Part shown: positions 12,776 through 24,778 of the stretch, one piece after another
Numbering within the stretch: position 1 is the first letter of the stretch
How the letters are laid out: each line of letters starts with the position of its first letter
NCBI GenBank assembly: GCA_008360975.2
Contig: CM039210.1
Coordinates: 19,429,007-19,493,006, forward strand
From: Lichenostomus cassidix
Lineage: Eukaryota > Chordata > Aves > Passeriformes > Meliphagidae
Direction of reading: 5' to 3'
DNA: 64,000 bases
Translations under genes and position numbers: made by a program
Notes under the pieces: generated by a model
What the model saw: only the letters and a program-made list of their open reading frames with translations
Database searches by the model: none
Told to the model about the DNA's origin: nothing

Positions 12776-13761
12776 GTAAGTTTTAATAGTTGTGTGTATT
12801 TTACGCTTCTGTAAAGAACTTGTATAGCATTGCTGATAACTTACTGATATGATCATGAAGTTTCAGTGTTTCTTAAGGATAAACTCTGAGTTTTAACCAA
12901 CTTGCTTAGTAGTTAGTTGTAACTAAGTACATTCTAAAAGCCTTCAAAAGTGTAGGTGTAACTTGTTTCTTTCTAAGTATTTCTCCTTCTGTAAATTATT
13001 TTCTTCACCCTATAAATTGGATTATGGCATGTAACTAGGAGAATGCTGTGTTGTCTTGAAAACTACTATTTATAATAAGGAGTTTTGTGTGTATGAAGGG
13101 GGAAAATTAAAACGTTAGTTCTATTGGAGACATTCAGTAGGGATTTTAAAGTATAGAAAATAGAAATGGGCTTTGATAACAAAGGGAAAAAATACCTTCA
13201 TTGTTGAAAAAAGTCATTAAATTAATCACCTTAAAATAGCTGAATATTTTGGTCAGAAGTGCAGAAAGTGAAAACTCACCTTTCTCTCTTAATTGAGGCC
13301 ATTGCCTGTCACATGATCAGAAATTTTCTGGACTTGTTTACCTAGAACCAGGGCATTCTTCATCCCAATAGAGAATTTCTCTCAATTCCAGCTTGGCTTC
13401 TGAGTGGATAGAGATCCAGCAGCTGGTGTGTCTGAGAAAATGTTGAGGTCTCCTAACGAAGAAGTTCAGTGGACTTCTTAATATGATTTTAAATGAACAA
13501 TGGTTGGAAACTAAGCAATTGGAATCTTATTAAACTATATATATATCCCACACACAGACTGCTTGAGTACCTTTTACATCAATCAGTCTGGCCTCCAGAC
13601 ATCCTCATTGAAAAATCAAGCTAGCTTCAGTGTAAGCCTTTGAATGTAAATCCTCTTTTGCCCATTCCCTAGTTACATGGCGTATTAGGAGAATGATAGA
13701 CTTCAAACACCCTAGGTGATGTCAAATTAATTAGCAAATTAGTGGAAGCCTTATTAGTCTC
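12776..13761. other. RASA1 intron, unique sequence
   Basis: AT-rich intron with a short (TA)n/TATATA stretch near 13538. Nothing else recognised. Confidence 0.55.
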
Positions 13762-14239
13762 TGTGTTTAGTTTGGAAACAAACCAGTGGGAGACTGCAAG
13801 TCAGGATTAAAATTTAATAGGAAAAGTTAAAAAATAAGTGAAATAATACAAGGAAAAGCACTGACAAAGTCAGACACAACCTGACACCCTGTTAGGGTGG
13901 TGGTAGCAGTCCAAATGAAGGGGTTCAGTTGAAGCAGTGATCCTGTGGAAGGTTTGGTCTCCACCTGAAGATCCAGTGGTAGCTCTTGTCCTCTAGGAAT
14001 CCAGTAGACAAGGCTAGTTTAGGCAGTTCCAAGGCCAGGTTATATCCAGGTGGGAATGCTTGGCTCCTCCCTCCTGGGTGGAGCATCTCACAATAGGATA
14101 TGTCCATGAGTCATGCGGTGGGGTCTTGATGGCCCATTGTCTGTTATCAGGGGTGGGTCATTAGCAGGTGATAACAGCTAATGGCCCACAGCTGGTGGTA
14201 ATAGAATACTTAAATACATCTATATTGTAACCTAGGACA
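13762..14239 (-). repeat. Solo LTR, TSD GTCTC
   Basis: Flanked by GTCTC (13757-13761 and 14240-14244). It is closely similar to the LTR at 8301-8766 along its length, in the same orientation. Confidence 0.88.
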
Positions 14240-15828
14240 GTCTCAAGTGGCTTTGCAATATTAGATAGTATAGCTCCAGAAACTTACTGCAATAAGTTAT
14301 TACCTCCCACTGCTAGATTCACTAGAGAAGATTTCTTGACATTGGATGGAAAAGAAGATTAAAAGATTAGGCAGCGCTAAGTTATGATAATATGCTTTTA
14401 GAGGGCTTTTTGAATATTTTGGTACCTAGGTTGCAAAGATCTTCCTTAGTGAAAGAGAACTACTTGGCTTTGAAAGACTTCTAGTTTTAGTTGAATGTTT
14501 TGGAGAATTACTAATATACTCTTAGGCTCAAATTCTGTCCAAGTTCATATTTACTGAAAGTTGATAGACTTCTTGGAATTTCAAACATGCAGGATAATGA
14601 TGCAAAATGGAGGTGGTAACTGCCCCAAATTATTTACTGTAATATCTACTCCAGAGGGCAATAAATGAGAAGCAGAAAAAAAAGGAGTAGCTTTCTGTAG
14701 GCTTCTTAATTCTTGTACTGTCTTATTTGTTATGGACCCTGGAAGAAGGAAGTCTTTAAAAATAAGGGAAGACTAAGATGGGTTGTTGTATGAAACAGTC
14801 AGAAGTGGCTGAAAAGCATCAAACGGCATTAAATTCAGAATGGAAATATAGGAAGCATGAGTTTATGCAAGATAATGAATTTTATGACATTTCTTGCGGC
14901 AGAGAGAACATCTGTGCTTATTCTTTACAATTTATCTAAAAATGTAGAGTTTGTCTTCAAGGTGAAAAACTAGAGGTTGAAGAAGTGCTGCTTCTTTAAA
15001 TGCATGTGTTAAACAGTTTTTATTGATCTTTTTTATAATGTATTTCTTTAAATGCTCTGAAGGTATCTGCTTTAAATCTGATACTAGTATTAGACTGGAA
15101 CTTTAAAAAAAATCATCCTTGGTAGTAGTGTTGGTTCTCTTGAATATTCTTCTCTTGCTGCTTTAGTGATTTTAAGTGGGATTAAAAAATTGATAAAATA
15201 AAGCAAATCTTCTCTTTGCAGAGTATTGATTACAATTATAGTCACAAAAATTATAGAACAAAATTTTCCATACAAAAGTAACAGCCTGAAGAATAATTAA
15301 GAAACCAACTCAAAAGTTGACTGTTGTTTTATTTTCCAGGTAATGTAAATATCCAGACATGGGACTGGAATGTCTACAACCAGTATTAGCAATGTGGTCT
15401 ATCAGACTATATTCCAAAAGCCAACCAACGTTATTTTGGGTGATCATGGCAAAAAATTCCTGGGTACATCTTGGGAATCTAGTGTTCTGTGATGCATAGG
15501 AAGACTACTTTTTCTGCTAACCTTTTCCATTTGCATATTCACTCACTATTCTGCATATAAGTTGCTCAAAACATCTATTGATGAGTATAACTAACAGACT
15601 GTATTTACACTCATATGGAGATTTGCTTTCATTATTTCTTATATCATCACTACAAAATGGACAATCTATAGTCTTTTAGCTGGCTATTTGAAGGTCCTAA
15701 CATATAGGAAATGTGAAATACATATTGAGTGAATTATTTTGACTAGATATTGAAATAGTATTTTTCCATGGACTTCAGTAAAGCATGTAACTTTTGCGAT
15801 CTTTGTTTATTCCATGGGCAAGATAGGT
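14240..15828. other. RASA1 intron, unique sequence
   Basis: About 1.6 kb of AT-rich intron. No exon, RNA gene or repeat that I recognise. Confidence 0.55.
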
Positions 15829-16371
15829 GACTACTGGGGTATTCATCACTAATGAGGCCACACCTTGGATACTGTGTTCAGTTCTGGGCCCCTCACTACA
15901 AGACACACATTGAGGTGCTGGCGCGTGTCCAGAGAAGGGCAACAAAGCTGGGGGGAGGGGTCTGGAGCACAAGTCTTATGAAGAGTGGCTGAGGGAATGG
16001 AGGTTTAGCCTGGAGAAAAGGAGGATCAGGGAAGACCTTATTGCTCTCTACAACTCCCTGAAAGGAGATTTTAGCAAGGTGAGTATTGGTCTCTTCTCCC
16101 AAGTAACAAGCAATAGGGCAAGAGGAAATTGCCTCAAGTTGTGCCAGGAGAGGTTTGGATTGGATATTAGGAAAAATTTTTGCACCAAAAGGGTTGTCAA
16201 GCATTGGAAAGGGCTGCCCAGGGCAGCGGTGGAGTCACCATCTCTGGAGGGATTTAAAAGCTGTGTAGATGTGGTACTTAGGGACATGGTTTAGTGGTGG
16301 ACTTGGCAGTGCTGGGTTAATGGTTGGACTTGATTATCTTAGAAGTATTTTCCAACCGAAATTATTCTATT
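15829..16371 (+). mobile_element. CR1 LINE 3' fragment, plus strand
   Basis: Carries the end of CR1 ORF2 in the plus direction ([20 protein letters not shown] near 16130) and finishes in a CR1-like tail (tccaaccgaaattattctat). Confidence 0.85.
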
Positions 16372-16503
16372 AATATCTACTTTTTAATGTAAAAATTGGC
16401 AAAGTCAATTGGGGGGGCAAGGAGCGTGATGGTGGGACAGGAGGGGTTGTGATTTTACTAACTGCGTATCATGAAATCTCAAACAGAAAATATATGCTTA
16501 CTA

Positions 16504-16975
16504 GCCTGTGGCCACACCATCCTGAACATACTCTGTTTCATTTTATCTCAGAAGCTTAGCAGCTTTGGGCCCAGTTAATACTGGATGGGAGACTGCTTGA
16601 GAATCCTGGGTCGTGGTGTTGTAGGCTTCTAGAAAAGGGCCATGAAGATGATGGATTAGAGTATCTGTCATTTGAGGACAAGTGGAGAGAGCTGGGACTG
16701 TTCAGCTTTGAGAAGAGAAGGTGGTGGTGGGGAATCTTATCACTCTGATAGGGAGGGAGCAAAGAAGAGAGAAGGAAACTCTTTGTAGTGGTGGCCAGTG
16801 TGATGGTGATCAAACGGTGGAAGAGGATGCCCAAAGAGCTTGTAGAGTCTTCATCCTTAAAGATACCCAGAACATGGCTGAATAAGGTTCTTAGCAATCT
16901 GTTATACCTTCTTTGAGATGGGGCCTTAAACTAGGTGATCTTGGAGGTCCCTTGCAACCTCAACTATTTTGTTGA
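16504..16975 (+). mobile_element. 5S rRNA-CR1 chimeric retroposon (SINE-like)
   Basis: Positions 16504-16628 resemble a full 5S rRNA gene from end to end. They begin GCCTGTGGCCACACCATCCT, keep the internal promoter region (agaagcttagcag; ggatgggagac) and end gtaggctt. Without a break the sequence then continues into CR1 3' sequence (about 16629-16975), including ORF2-end text and the terminal gatcttggaggtccc block. It is therefore a retroposed chimera and not a functional rRNA gene. Whether it is one member of a SINE family or a one-off template-switch product cannot be told from one copy. Confidence 0.8.
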
Positions 16976-16999
16976 TAGCTTCCATGTTTTACAGTTGGG

Positions 17000-17127
17000 T
17001 TTCTTTTGTTTGTTCTTGTTTATGATGTGGTTTTGTTATGGGAGGGTCTGGGTTGTTTTGGTTTGGGGTTTTTTTTGGAGGTGGGGTTTGGGGCTTTTTG
17101 GGTGAGTGGGGTTGGTTGGATTTTTGT
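17000..17127. repeat. G/T-rich low-complexity tract
   Basis: About 130 nt made almost only of G and T on the plus strand, with several GGG/GGGG runs (ggggtttggggc), next to the 3' end of a minus CR1. Confidence 0.7.
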
Positions 17128-19200
17128 TTGTTCCAGTTGGAAGGGACCTACAGCAATTATCTAGTCCTGGACTGGCCAAAAGTTAAAGCATATTACTAAG
17201 GGCATTGTCCACAGGCAGGCATGAGACATCAACCACTTCTCTGGGAAAAGCCTGTTACACTGTTTGACCACCCTCTGGGTAAAGAAATGCTTCCTAATCT
17301 CAAGTCTAAACCTCCCCTGGTGCAGCTTTGACCCATTCCCACATGTCCTATCACTGTTTCCCAGGGAGAAGAGCTCAGCACCTCCCTTTCCACTTCCCCT
17401 CCTCAGGAAGCTGTGTGTAGAGAACAATGAGGTCACCCCTCAACCTCCTTTTCTCTAAACTGGACAAACCCAGAGTCCTCAGCCACCCCTCAAAGGAAAT
17501 TCATTCCAGTCCCTTCATCAGCTTTGTTGCCCTTCTCTAGATGCATTCAAGGACCTTCACATCCTTTTTTAATTGTGGGGCCCAGAACTGCACATGGTAT
17601 TTAAGATGAGGCTGCCCCAATGCTAAATAGAGCAGGATAATCACCTCTTTTGACTGGCCGGTTATGCTGTGCTTGATGCACCCCAGGATGTGGTTTGCCC
17701 TCTTGGCTGCCAGGGCTCACTGCTGACTCTGATTGAGCCTGCTGCCAACCAGCACCCCCAGATCCCATTCTGCGGGGCTGCTCTCTAGACAGAGTTTACA
17801 CTCTAGTTGAGCTTTGGCCTTCTATGTCTTCTCCCTTCACAAGCAAACAAGGGCTTTGTAATTTTCCTGTGAAGCCTGACCTTGATTCCAGAGATCATAC
17901 AATTTTTCCCCTCTCACTTTGACAAGGAGTTCAGTGTTCAGCCAAGCTGGTCTTCTGCCCCACTTGCTTGACTTGTGACACATTGGAGTTCCCTGCTCTT
18001 GTGCTTCTAGAAGGTGGTTTTTAACGACTGACCAGCACTCATGGACCCCTAAGCCCTCAAAAGCAGTTCCCAGGGGACACTGCTAAGTAGCTCCCTGAAT
18101 AGCCTAAAGTTTTTTCTCTTGAAGTCCAGGGTAGCAACTCTGCTGTCCTTTTTCTCATTACACTGAAAAGTTTAAACTCAACCATTTCATGATCACTGCG
18201 GCCATGTCAACCACCTACCATCATATCTCCCATGAGTCCTTCTCTATTTGCAAATAGCAAGTCTAGGAGGACATCTTTCCTAGTTGGCTCGCTGAGTAAC
18301 TGTGACAAGAAGTTATCTCCTACAAACTTAAGGATTTTCCCAGAGTTAATTGTCACAGCAATATAATATTCCCAGGTGATGTCAGGGAAGTAGAAAAGTC
18401 CCATAAGGACGAGGGCTACTGATCCATAGATTTCTCCTAATTGCCTCTAGAATAACTCATCAGTGCTATCATCCTGGCTGGGAGATCGATAGTAGACACC
18501 TACTCAGAGAGCTGATTTGTTTTGCATCCCCCAAGTCATCACCCAGAGGTTTTCAACCACACTATTGTTAACTGTAAGGGGTTGTACAGTCACGTCTCTC
18601 CCTTACATACAGTGCAACTCTTCCACCTTGCCTGCCCTGCCTAGCCCTCCTGAACAGCCTGTAGCCCATCATCCCAACACTCCAACTGTGGTACTCGTTC
18701 CACCAAGTCTCATGAATACCAATGATATTGTCACTCTGGGAACTGACCAACACTTCCAGTTCATCCTATTTGTTTCTCATACTGCATGTGTTGGTGTACA
18801 AGCATTTTAGATGTGCTCCTAAGCCCTCAGTGCTCCCCAGAAAAGCATTAATGTTCCCATTAACATTGCCACCCTCAGGTGACGCCATGACAACCCTTGG
18901 CTTACCTTCAGCTCTCCTAATGGTATCCCGCTTCCTACACTGATTCTAGTTTAAAGCCCTCTCAATCAGTCCTGTGAGTTTATGAACAAGGAAGCATTTC
19001 CCCTGTCAGGACAGATGGATCATGGCAGGTCCCACCATACCTTGTGTCTAAGACTTTTCCATGGTTATAAAAAGCAGTGTTCTGGTACCAGTCCTGGAGC
19101 CAGATATTGATGTCTTGACTTGACCTGTTTCTTTTAAAGCCTCTCTCCCTTACTGGGAAGATTGAGGAAAATGCTACCTGGGCTTGCTTTTGGAGCATAG
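17128..19200 (-). mobile_element. CR1 LINE, rearranged: 3' end plus endonuclease region
   Basis: The 3' segment (17128 to about 17800) has ORF2-end text on the minus strand. Further up, minus-strand frames give endonuclease-like text (FVGDNFLSQLLSEPTR near 18290; IIGIHETWWNEYHSWSV near 18700). The RT part between them is missing, so the copy carries an internal deletion. Confidence 0.8.
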
Positions 19201-21805
19201 GCAGAAATGTAGTATTGCTTGTATAGGTTGTGGAACTTCCAGTCCCATGTCTGGAAATTCAAACTACCTGGGAAGTAAAACAATATTTGAATGTAAGATA
19301 GCACTTATTAATGTTTCACTTCTGATTTTAGAAGGTGGAGTAGGATAGGCATACATATCCTACCACATATCTCATGCCACTTTGTTCTCTCATTCTGTTT
19401 CCTTTCTGAAATCTCACCTTCCTAAGAGAGAGTTTTCCAAAAACTTGAAAAATTTAGAAGGGGGGCAGCAGCACAGGGTGGTGTACCCGGTGATTCCATG
19501 TCAAAGTAGAACATGAGAAATATTGACCCAAGAGTTATACATTGAACAAACTTTCAAATTATCTTTAATTTGAGAGATGAGACAGTTTTCAGACTAGATG
19601 ATGATTGGAATTGTTAGAAGCCTTTTTTATTTTAAGTGATAGATTAATGCATGTTTTGATAGGCTGAACAATATGGGTGTAGCATGTTAATTCTTTTTCC
19701 TTATAATTTAATGATGTAGTGTTCTGTTTTCTGGATTCGTCACTATTTGAAATGTCAGTGATACCGAAATCAGCCAGATACAGACTTTCTAATGCAGTTT
19801 TGAGTATTAGAAAGTAGGCATTCTATATTGCAGCATGCTGGTCACTTGGAGGATCCTTCCTCTAATTGAGTGCGCTGAGCATCAGGTGAACAGAGTTTTT
19901 ATCATACACGCTGATTACACATTCATTAGCTATCCCTGCTTACTTGGCCGCTTACTTGATGTATATGTATTACTTAGTCACACCCCTTATCAGAAGTCCT
20001 TATATGCTTCTTTGGTAGTCTTCAACATCCGGTGTCCTTTTCAAGTAGCTGTTCCTCAAGCCCCGCTTTTGAGTAAGCGCAATATCATTGTTTTGCATAA
20101 CTTCTATTTTGTCAGCCTTGCAGAGCTGAGCTGGCATCCTGCTTGCATTTTGCATGACTTCTGTTTGACTAAGTTACATCCTTTATCTATTTCTCCAAGG
20201 CTATGCTGTTCTGTTCTACTGTCCTTATCAGAGTAAAATGCTGTTCTGTTCTACTGTCCTTATCATCAGCCATTGGAATAACTCTTAATTCACTCATTAA
20301 GTATTAACAAACTGATACTACTCATGATGAGATACTTTTAAAATTATCCAGGTAGCTAGGATCTGGGGAGCCTTATAAACTCCATGTTAAACATTTTACA
20401 ATTACTAATGTAACTGTAGTGTAATATTGAGACTCATTTATTTTTCTATATCAAACCAAGTTTAATAATTAATTTTTTTTAATTAATGCTTATTTATACC
20501 TTTCTTGATGTGTTTTGTGTAAGTAGGATTTTGTTCCTGTCAGATGCTGAAAAGATTTATAAACCCTTTTTTCCTTTCACTTTGTTACTTTTTGTGGTCC
20601 GTTTGATCTCATGCTTTGTATTTTACGTGTTAGATAACTTGGATGACTTTCAAATTCATTCTCAAGTGTATTTGATTATATGCAGTATCTTTGTAATGTT
20701 TAGTTTGTTCAGTCATTTGGACTGCTTTAATGGTAAGACAATAGATAATGACCATCTGATTTGAGTTTGTGTGGGGGAGAAGAGGACTAAAGAAATTATA
20801 TAAAGCTGCTTTATTATTGATTGCCCTCATGTTGGCAGTAGCTGTACAACATGCAAAATACAGAGTGATTCTTTTATGCAGTGTAGTAAAGCTTAAATTT
20901 TCATTGAGAAAATTGTATATGCATGTTGCTTATCAATAAAAGTTTTAATTTATTTGGATTTTAGTAATACTGAGAAATTTAAGTCATTATAAACCTGAAA
21001 AAGTAACTAATCTTCCTGTGAACATTTTAAACTTAATGAATATACACTAGTTCATAGCTTTAGGAGAATGAAATCAAGAAAAAGCAAATAGATGTCTTTC
21101 TATTGTTTTAATTGCATGTATTTTGTGGTTGTTTTATGATAATTTTTATAGTATCCTATATTTTTCTTTTGGATAAAATTTTAACCAATTGTAATAGGCT
21201 AAAGATCTATCATGTGTGCCTTTTTGATTGCATTTGCACATACAGCTAACATTCTATATGAACTGAGAAAACACATAATGTATGTTTTTGTTCTCTACTG
21301 AATTACTTCTTTATCTTTAGGTTTATATTTCATATATGAATGTTTCATCTGTGTTGATGGTAACTTCTTGTTATTACAATGTAACTTTCAATTACTGCAA
21401 AAATAAGAGGAATTCAAAGATATGTTGAATTTTAGATTGTGTCTGTCACTACTTCTTTCCAGATCCTTCAAAATAGAATTTAAACCTGGCTTTGGTAATT
21501 AGAATGTAAGCTTACCCATAGAGGTATGTTACTGACTGGGTATTTAATTTAACATGATGGTTCAGTGATTTGAAGTACAATCTGCATAATCCATGTTACA
21601 AAATGTTTTTTATTTCCCATTCCTGTCTTCCTAGAAAGAACTTGATTTCTACAGTTTAAAGTATCTTCCATTCTATTCCCCTTCCCTAGTTACCCTAGGA
21701 CTTTGAAAATTATTACCAATAAAATAGCAATTTTCAGCCTGGTTGGAGAGCTGGGAAATGCACGTGTTACTTGAATGTGGAAAAGGTAGTGTACTCATGT
21801 GGCAT
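19201..21805. other. RASA1 intron with a short tandem duplication
   Basis: 2.6 kb of intron. Sequence at 19840-20280 is less AT-rich and may be an old unclassified repeat. Inside it a 28-nt block (atgctgttctgttctactgt and onward) occurs twice, at 20203-20230 and 20239-20266. No exon recognised. Confidence 0.5.
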
Positions 21806-22362
21806 TGTGGTGGGTTGACCTTGTGCCACGTGCCTTCCAAGACCTCTTCTTACCCCCCAAACCCCTCAGCGGGACCGAGAGAAAAATAAGGTGAAAACCT
21901 TGTGGGTCAAGATAAAGACAGTTTAACAAAGAAAAGTAAAGGCTGCACATGGAAGCAAAGGAAAAACAAGATTTTTTTTCTCTTCTTCCCATGAGCAAAT
22001 GATGTCCAGACACTTGCTGGGAAGTAGGGCCTCAGTATGCATAGTAGTTGCTTTGGAAGATGAATGCCCCCCCCATCCTTCTCTTAGCTTTTATTGCTGA
22101 GCATGTCATACAGTATGGATATCCCTTTGGTCAGGTTGGGTCAGCTGTCTTGGCTATGTCCCCTCCCTAGCTCCTGCCCACCCCCAGCCTACTGGCTTTT
22201 GAGGAATGGGGTTGGAGAGACAGCCTTGATACTGGGGGAGCACTGCTCAGCAGTAGCCAAAACTGGTTGTTTATCAACACCTTTCTAGCTAAAAATACAG
22301 AGCGCAGCACTGTGAGGGCTGCTGTTGGGAAAGTTAACTCTATCCCAGACATACTCAATACA
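21806..22362 (-). repeat. Solo LTR, degraded, TSD GGCAT/TGCAT
   Basis: Runs from TGTGGTGGGTTGACC to a CA end after the LTR-terminal motif gttaactctatcccag. The flanks GGCAT (21801-21805) and TGCAT (22363-22367) match at 4 of 5 bases. It shares long stretches with the fragment at 37950. Confidence 0.75.
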
Positions 22363-22600
22363 TGCATTTTCAACAACTGATTGAAAATTTTCTGTGAAGT
22401 TTAGAATAAATAAATACAGTTCTGTGAATTTTCTTGACTTCGGTGTATTAGTAGATTGTCATTGCTGCAAATGAGATTATGATGTTTAACACTTGATTTT
22501 TATTATAAATTTGTGAGGAAATGTACTGTGATTGCATGTCTCATACAGAGGAAAACAAATTGATTTAACATTTTAAATGTTATTTTTCTTATTTGAACAG

Positions 22601-22679
22601 TATTGCTGAGATCATTGAACATTATAGAAAAGAACAGATTGTTGAAGGATATTACCTTAAAGATCCTGTTCCAATGCAG
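22601..22679 (+). CDS. RASA1: RASA1 exon: end of second SH2 domain
   Basis: A 79-nt exon between gaacag and gtaaaa. It encodes SIAEIIEHYRKEQIVEGYYL and then KDPVPMQ, the C-terminal helix and last strand of the SH2 domain. Confidence 0.95.
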
Positions 22680-23594
22680 GTAAAACTTCATCTCTGAGCA
22701 CTTGTTATTGAAGGTATTGACTTAATCCTCAAATATTTATAATATAGGAACTGAATTACAGCAGAGGTATCCATTTTAGTTAAAGAGCATCATCCCCTCC
22801 TAAATTTTTGTTTTGGCTTTGTGTGTTTCTTTCATTTTATTTTTATATGCATTTGTTTATCTAAGGTTGGCTTGTAGTAAACAGAAGTTATGATAAGCTT
22901 TGTCTGTGCTCTGGGGTGTAAATTCTCCATCTTGTGCCCCTAACCCTGGTCCCTGAACTAGGCTGCTCTCTATTCTTCTGTGTCTAGTATCTTTCTTCCC
23001 TCAGAGAAAATCTATATGAACAGAAAAGCTTCAGAGATGATCAAGGGGCCAGGATTACAGGGTGTGTTCAAAAACATTGTTGCCCTGTAGCATAAATTCA
23101 TCCTAAGAGACCACTGATAATAAACAAACCATATTGTCTAGTTTTTAATAAAGTTATAACTAGTTCAAAAGTATATTTTTATCCTTTGTCCCTATCTATT
23201 CTTCAACTTTTCTGTTTTGATGGTTAGAAATTTGGTTTTAATTTCTAACCTAAATAGTTACCACTTGGTTAGATCTATTATATTAATTGAAGAGCATTTC
23301 TTGTATTCTTCTTTAGTGAGCTCACTAAGATGAGCTTACCAAAATCTGATTCTTGTCTCTTCATAAGATTCTTGTAGTTGCCCTACTACCACTGATTCCA
23401 GTGTGAGTTTGTGTTTCTTGAATGTAATGGACCAGAACAGCTCAGAATATGATGTCATTAGTAATTCCTTTTTTCTGTGAGAGTGTTTACCAGATTGCAG
23501 AATATTATCTGTGTCATATCCTAGAACGTTATCTGTGTCATTAATGTACCCACATTGTATTGTATTATTTTCTATTGGTAAATAGCAAGAAGAG
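22680..23594. other. RASA1 intron, unique sequence
   Basis: AT-rich intron between the SH2-end exon and a solo LTR. Nothing recognised. Confidence 0.55.
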
Positions 23595-24778
23595 TGTCGT
23601 GGTTTGACCCTGGCCAAATGCCAGGTGCCCACAACATCTGCTCACTCGCTCTCCCCTGCCACAGCTGGGCAGAAGAGAGGAAAAAAAGTTAACACACAAA
23701 GGGTTCATGAGTGAGATAAGGACTGGGAGAAAACACTTCAAGGGCAAAACAGGCTCAACTTAGTTACAAAGTGAATTTATTACTAACAGAGTCAGAGGAG
23801 GATAATGAGAAGTAAAATAAGCCCTTAAAGACACCGTTCTTCCCCTCAACCCTTCCCTCCTTCCCACCAACAGCGCAGGGGGACAGGGCATGGGGGTTTG
23901 GGTCAGTTCATCACCGGAATCTTCTTCCACTGCTTAGGGAGAGGAGTCCTTCCTCTGCGTTGCTGTGGTGTCCCTCCCATGGGAGAGTTCTCTGCGAACT
24001 CCTCCAACGTGTTTCCAATCTCACGAGCAGCAGCACACACACACCTGCTGCAATGTGAGCTCCTCCCATGGGCAGACAGTCCTCCCAAAACTGCTGCAGC
24101 ACAGGGTCCCTCGTCCACGGGGTGCAGACCTCTGAAGCCCAGCTGTTCCATTTTGGGAGCAAGGCCTCTGTCTCCATGGGGTCTCCCACTGGAACACAGC
24201 CTCCTCCAGGCTGGGAGTGGATCTTTGCATCCCCTGTGGACCCCAGGGGCTGCAGGGGGACAGCCTGCTCCACTATGGTCTTCACCACAGCCTGCAGAGG
24301 AAATTCGGTTCCGGTGCCAGAAGCACCTCCTCCTCCCCATTCTCCACTGACCTTGGTGTCTGCATGTTGTTTCCCTCACGTGTTCTCACCTCTTCCTCCT
24401 TCTCTGGCTAGAAAAGACTGTGTGCTGATATTGTTTTGAATTCTTCTTAAATATGTTATCACAGAGGCATTACCACCTCTAATTGGCCCGGCCTTGGCCA
24501 GTGGTATGTCCATCATCTTCAGAGCCATCATGGATTGGCTCTACTGGACATGGTGGAAGCTTCTAGCAGCTTCTCACAGGAGCCATCTCTGTGCCCCCCC
24601 CACCAAAAACTGGTGTGGCTAGCACAGGTTTTTCCCATGAGAAATTTTCTTGTGTTTTATAAATATGTGATGAAATCAAAACAATAAAGGTCATTCCTTC
24701 TTGCCACTGAGAACTGGTGCCTTCATTACTCTGCTAGCTGCTCAACAGCGACAAACTGGGCCAAACAAAACCAACACA
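23595..24778 (-). repeat. Solo LTR, TSD AAGAG, containing a nested LTR
   Basis: TGTCGTGGTTTGACC at 23595 and CCAACACA at 24778 lie between AAGAG (23590-23594 and 24779-24783). The polyadenylation-like AATAAA is on the minus strand (23776-23781). A second LTR is nested at 24614-24753. The GC-rich middle produces several long spurious reading frames. Confidence 0.92.
24614..24753 (+). repeat. Short solo LTR nested in another LTR, TSD AACTGG
   Basis: TGTGGCTAGCACAGG to CAACAGCGACA, flanked by the 6-bp duplication AACTGG (24608-24613 and 24754-24759). It contains TTTTATAAA and AATAAA. Six-base duplications are typical of class II (ERVK-type) elements. It is the same family as 51065-51327 with an internal deletion. 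Confidence 0.9.

Noticed and set aside
16504..16628. Functional 5S rRNA gene
   Set aside because: It has many substitutions and insertions relative to 5S rRNA, no terminator T-run at its end, and is fused directly to CR1 sequence.
23898..24439. Overlapping long frames on both strands (150, 158, 125, 123 codons)
   Set aside because: All are inside the GC-rich middle of the solo LTR 23595-24778. Frames on both strands at once indicate composition, not coding.
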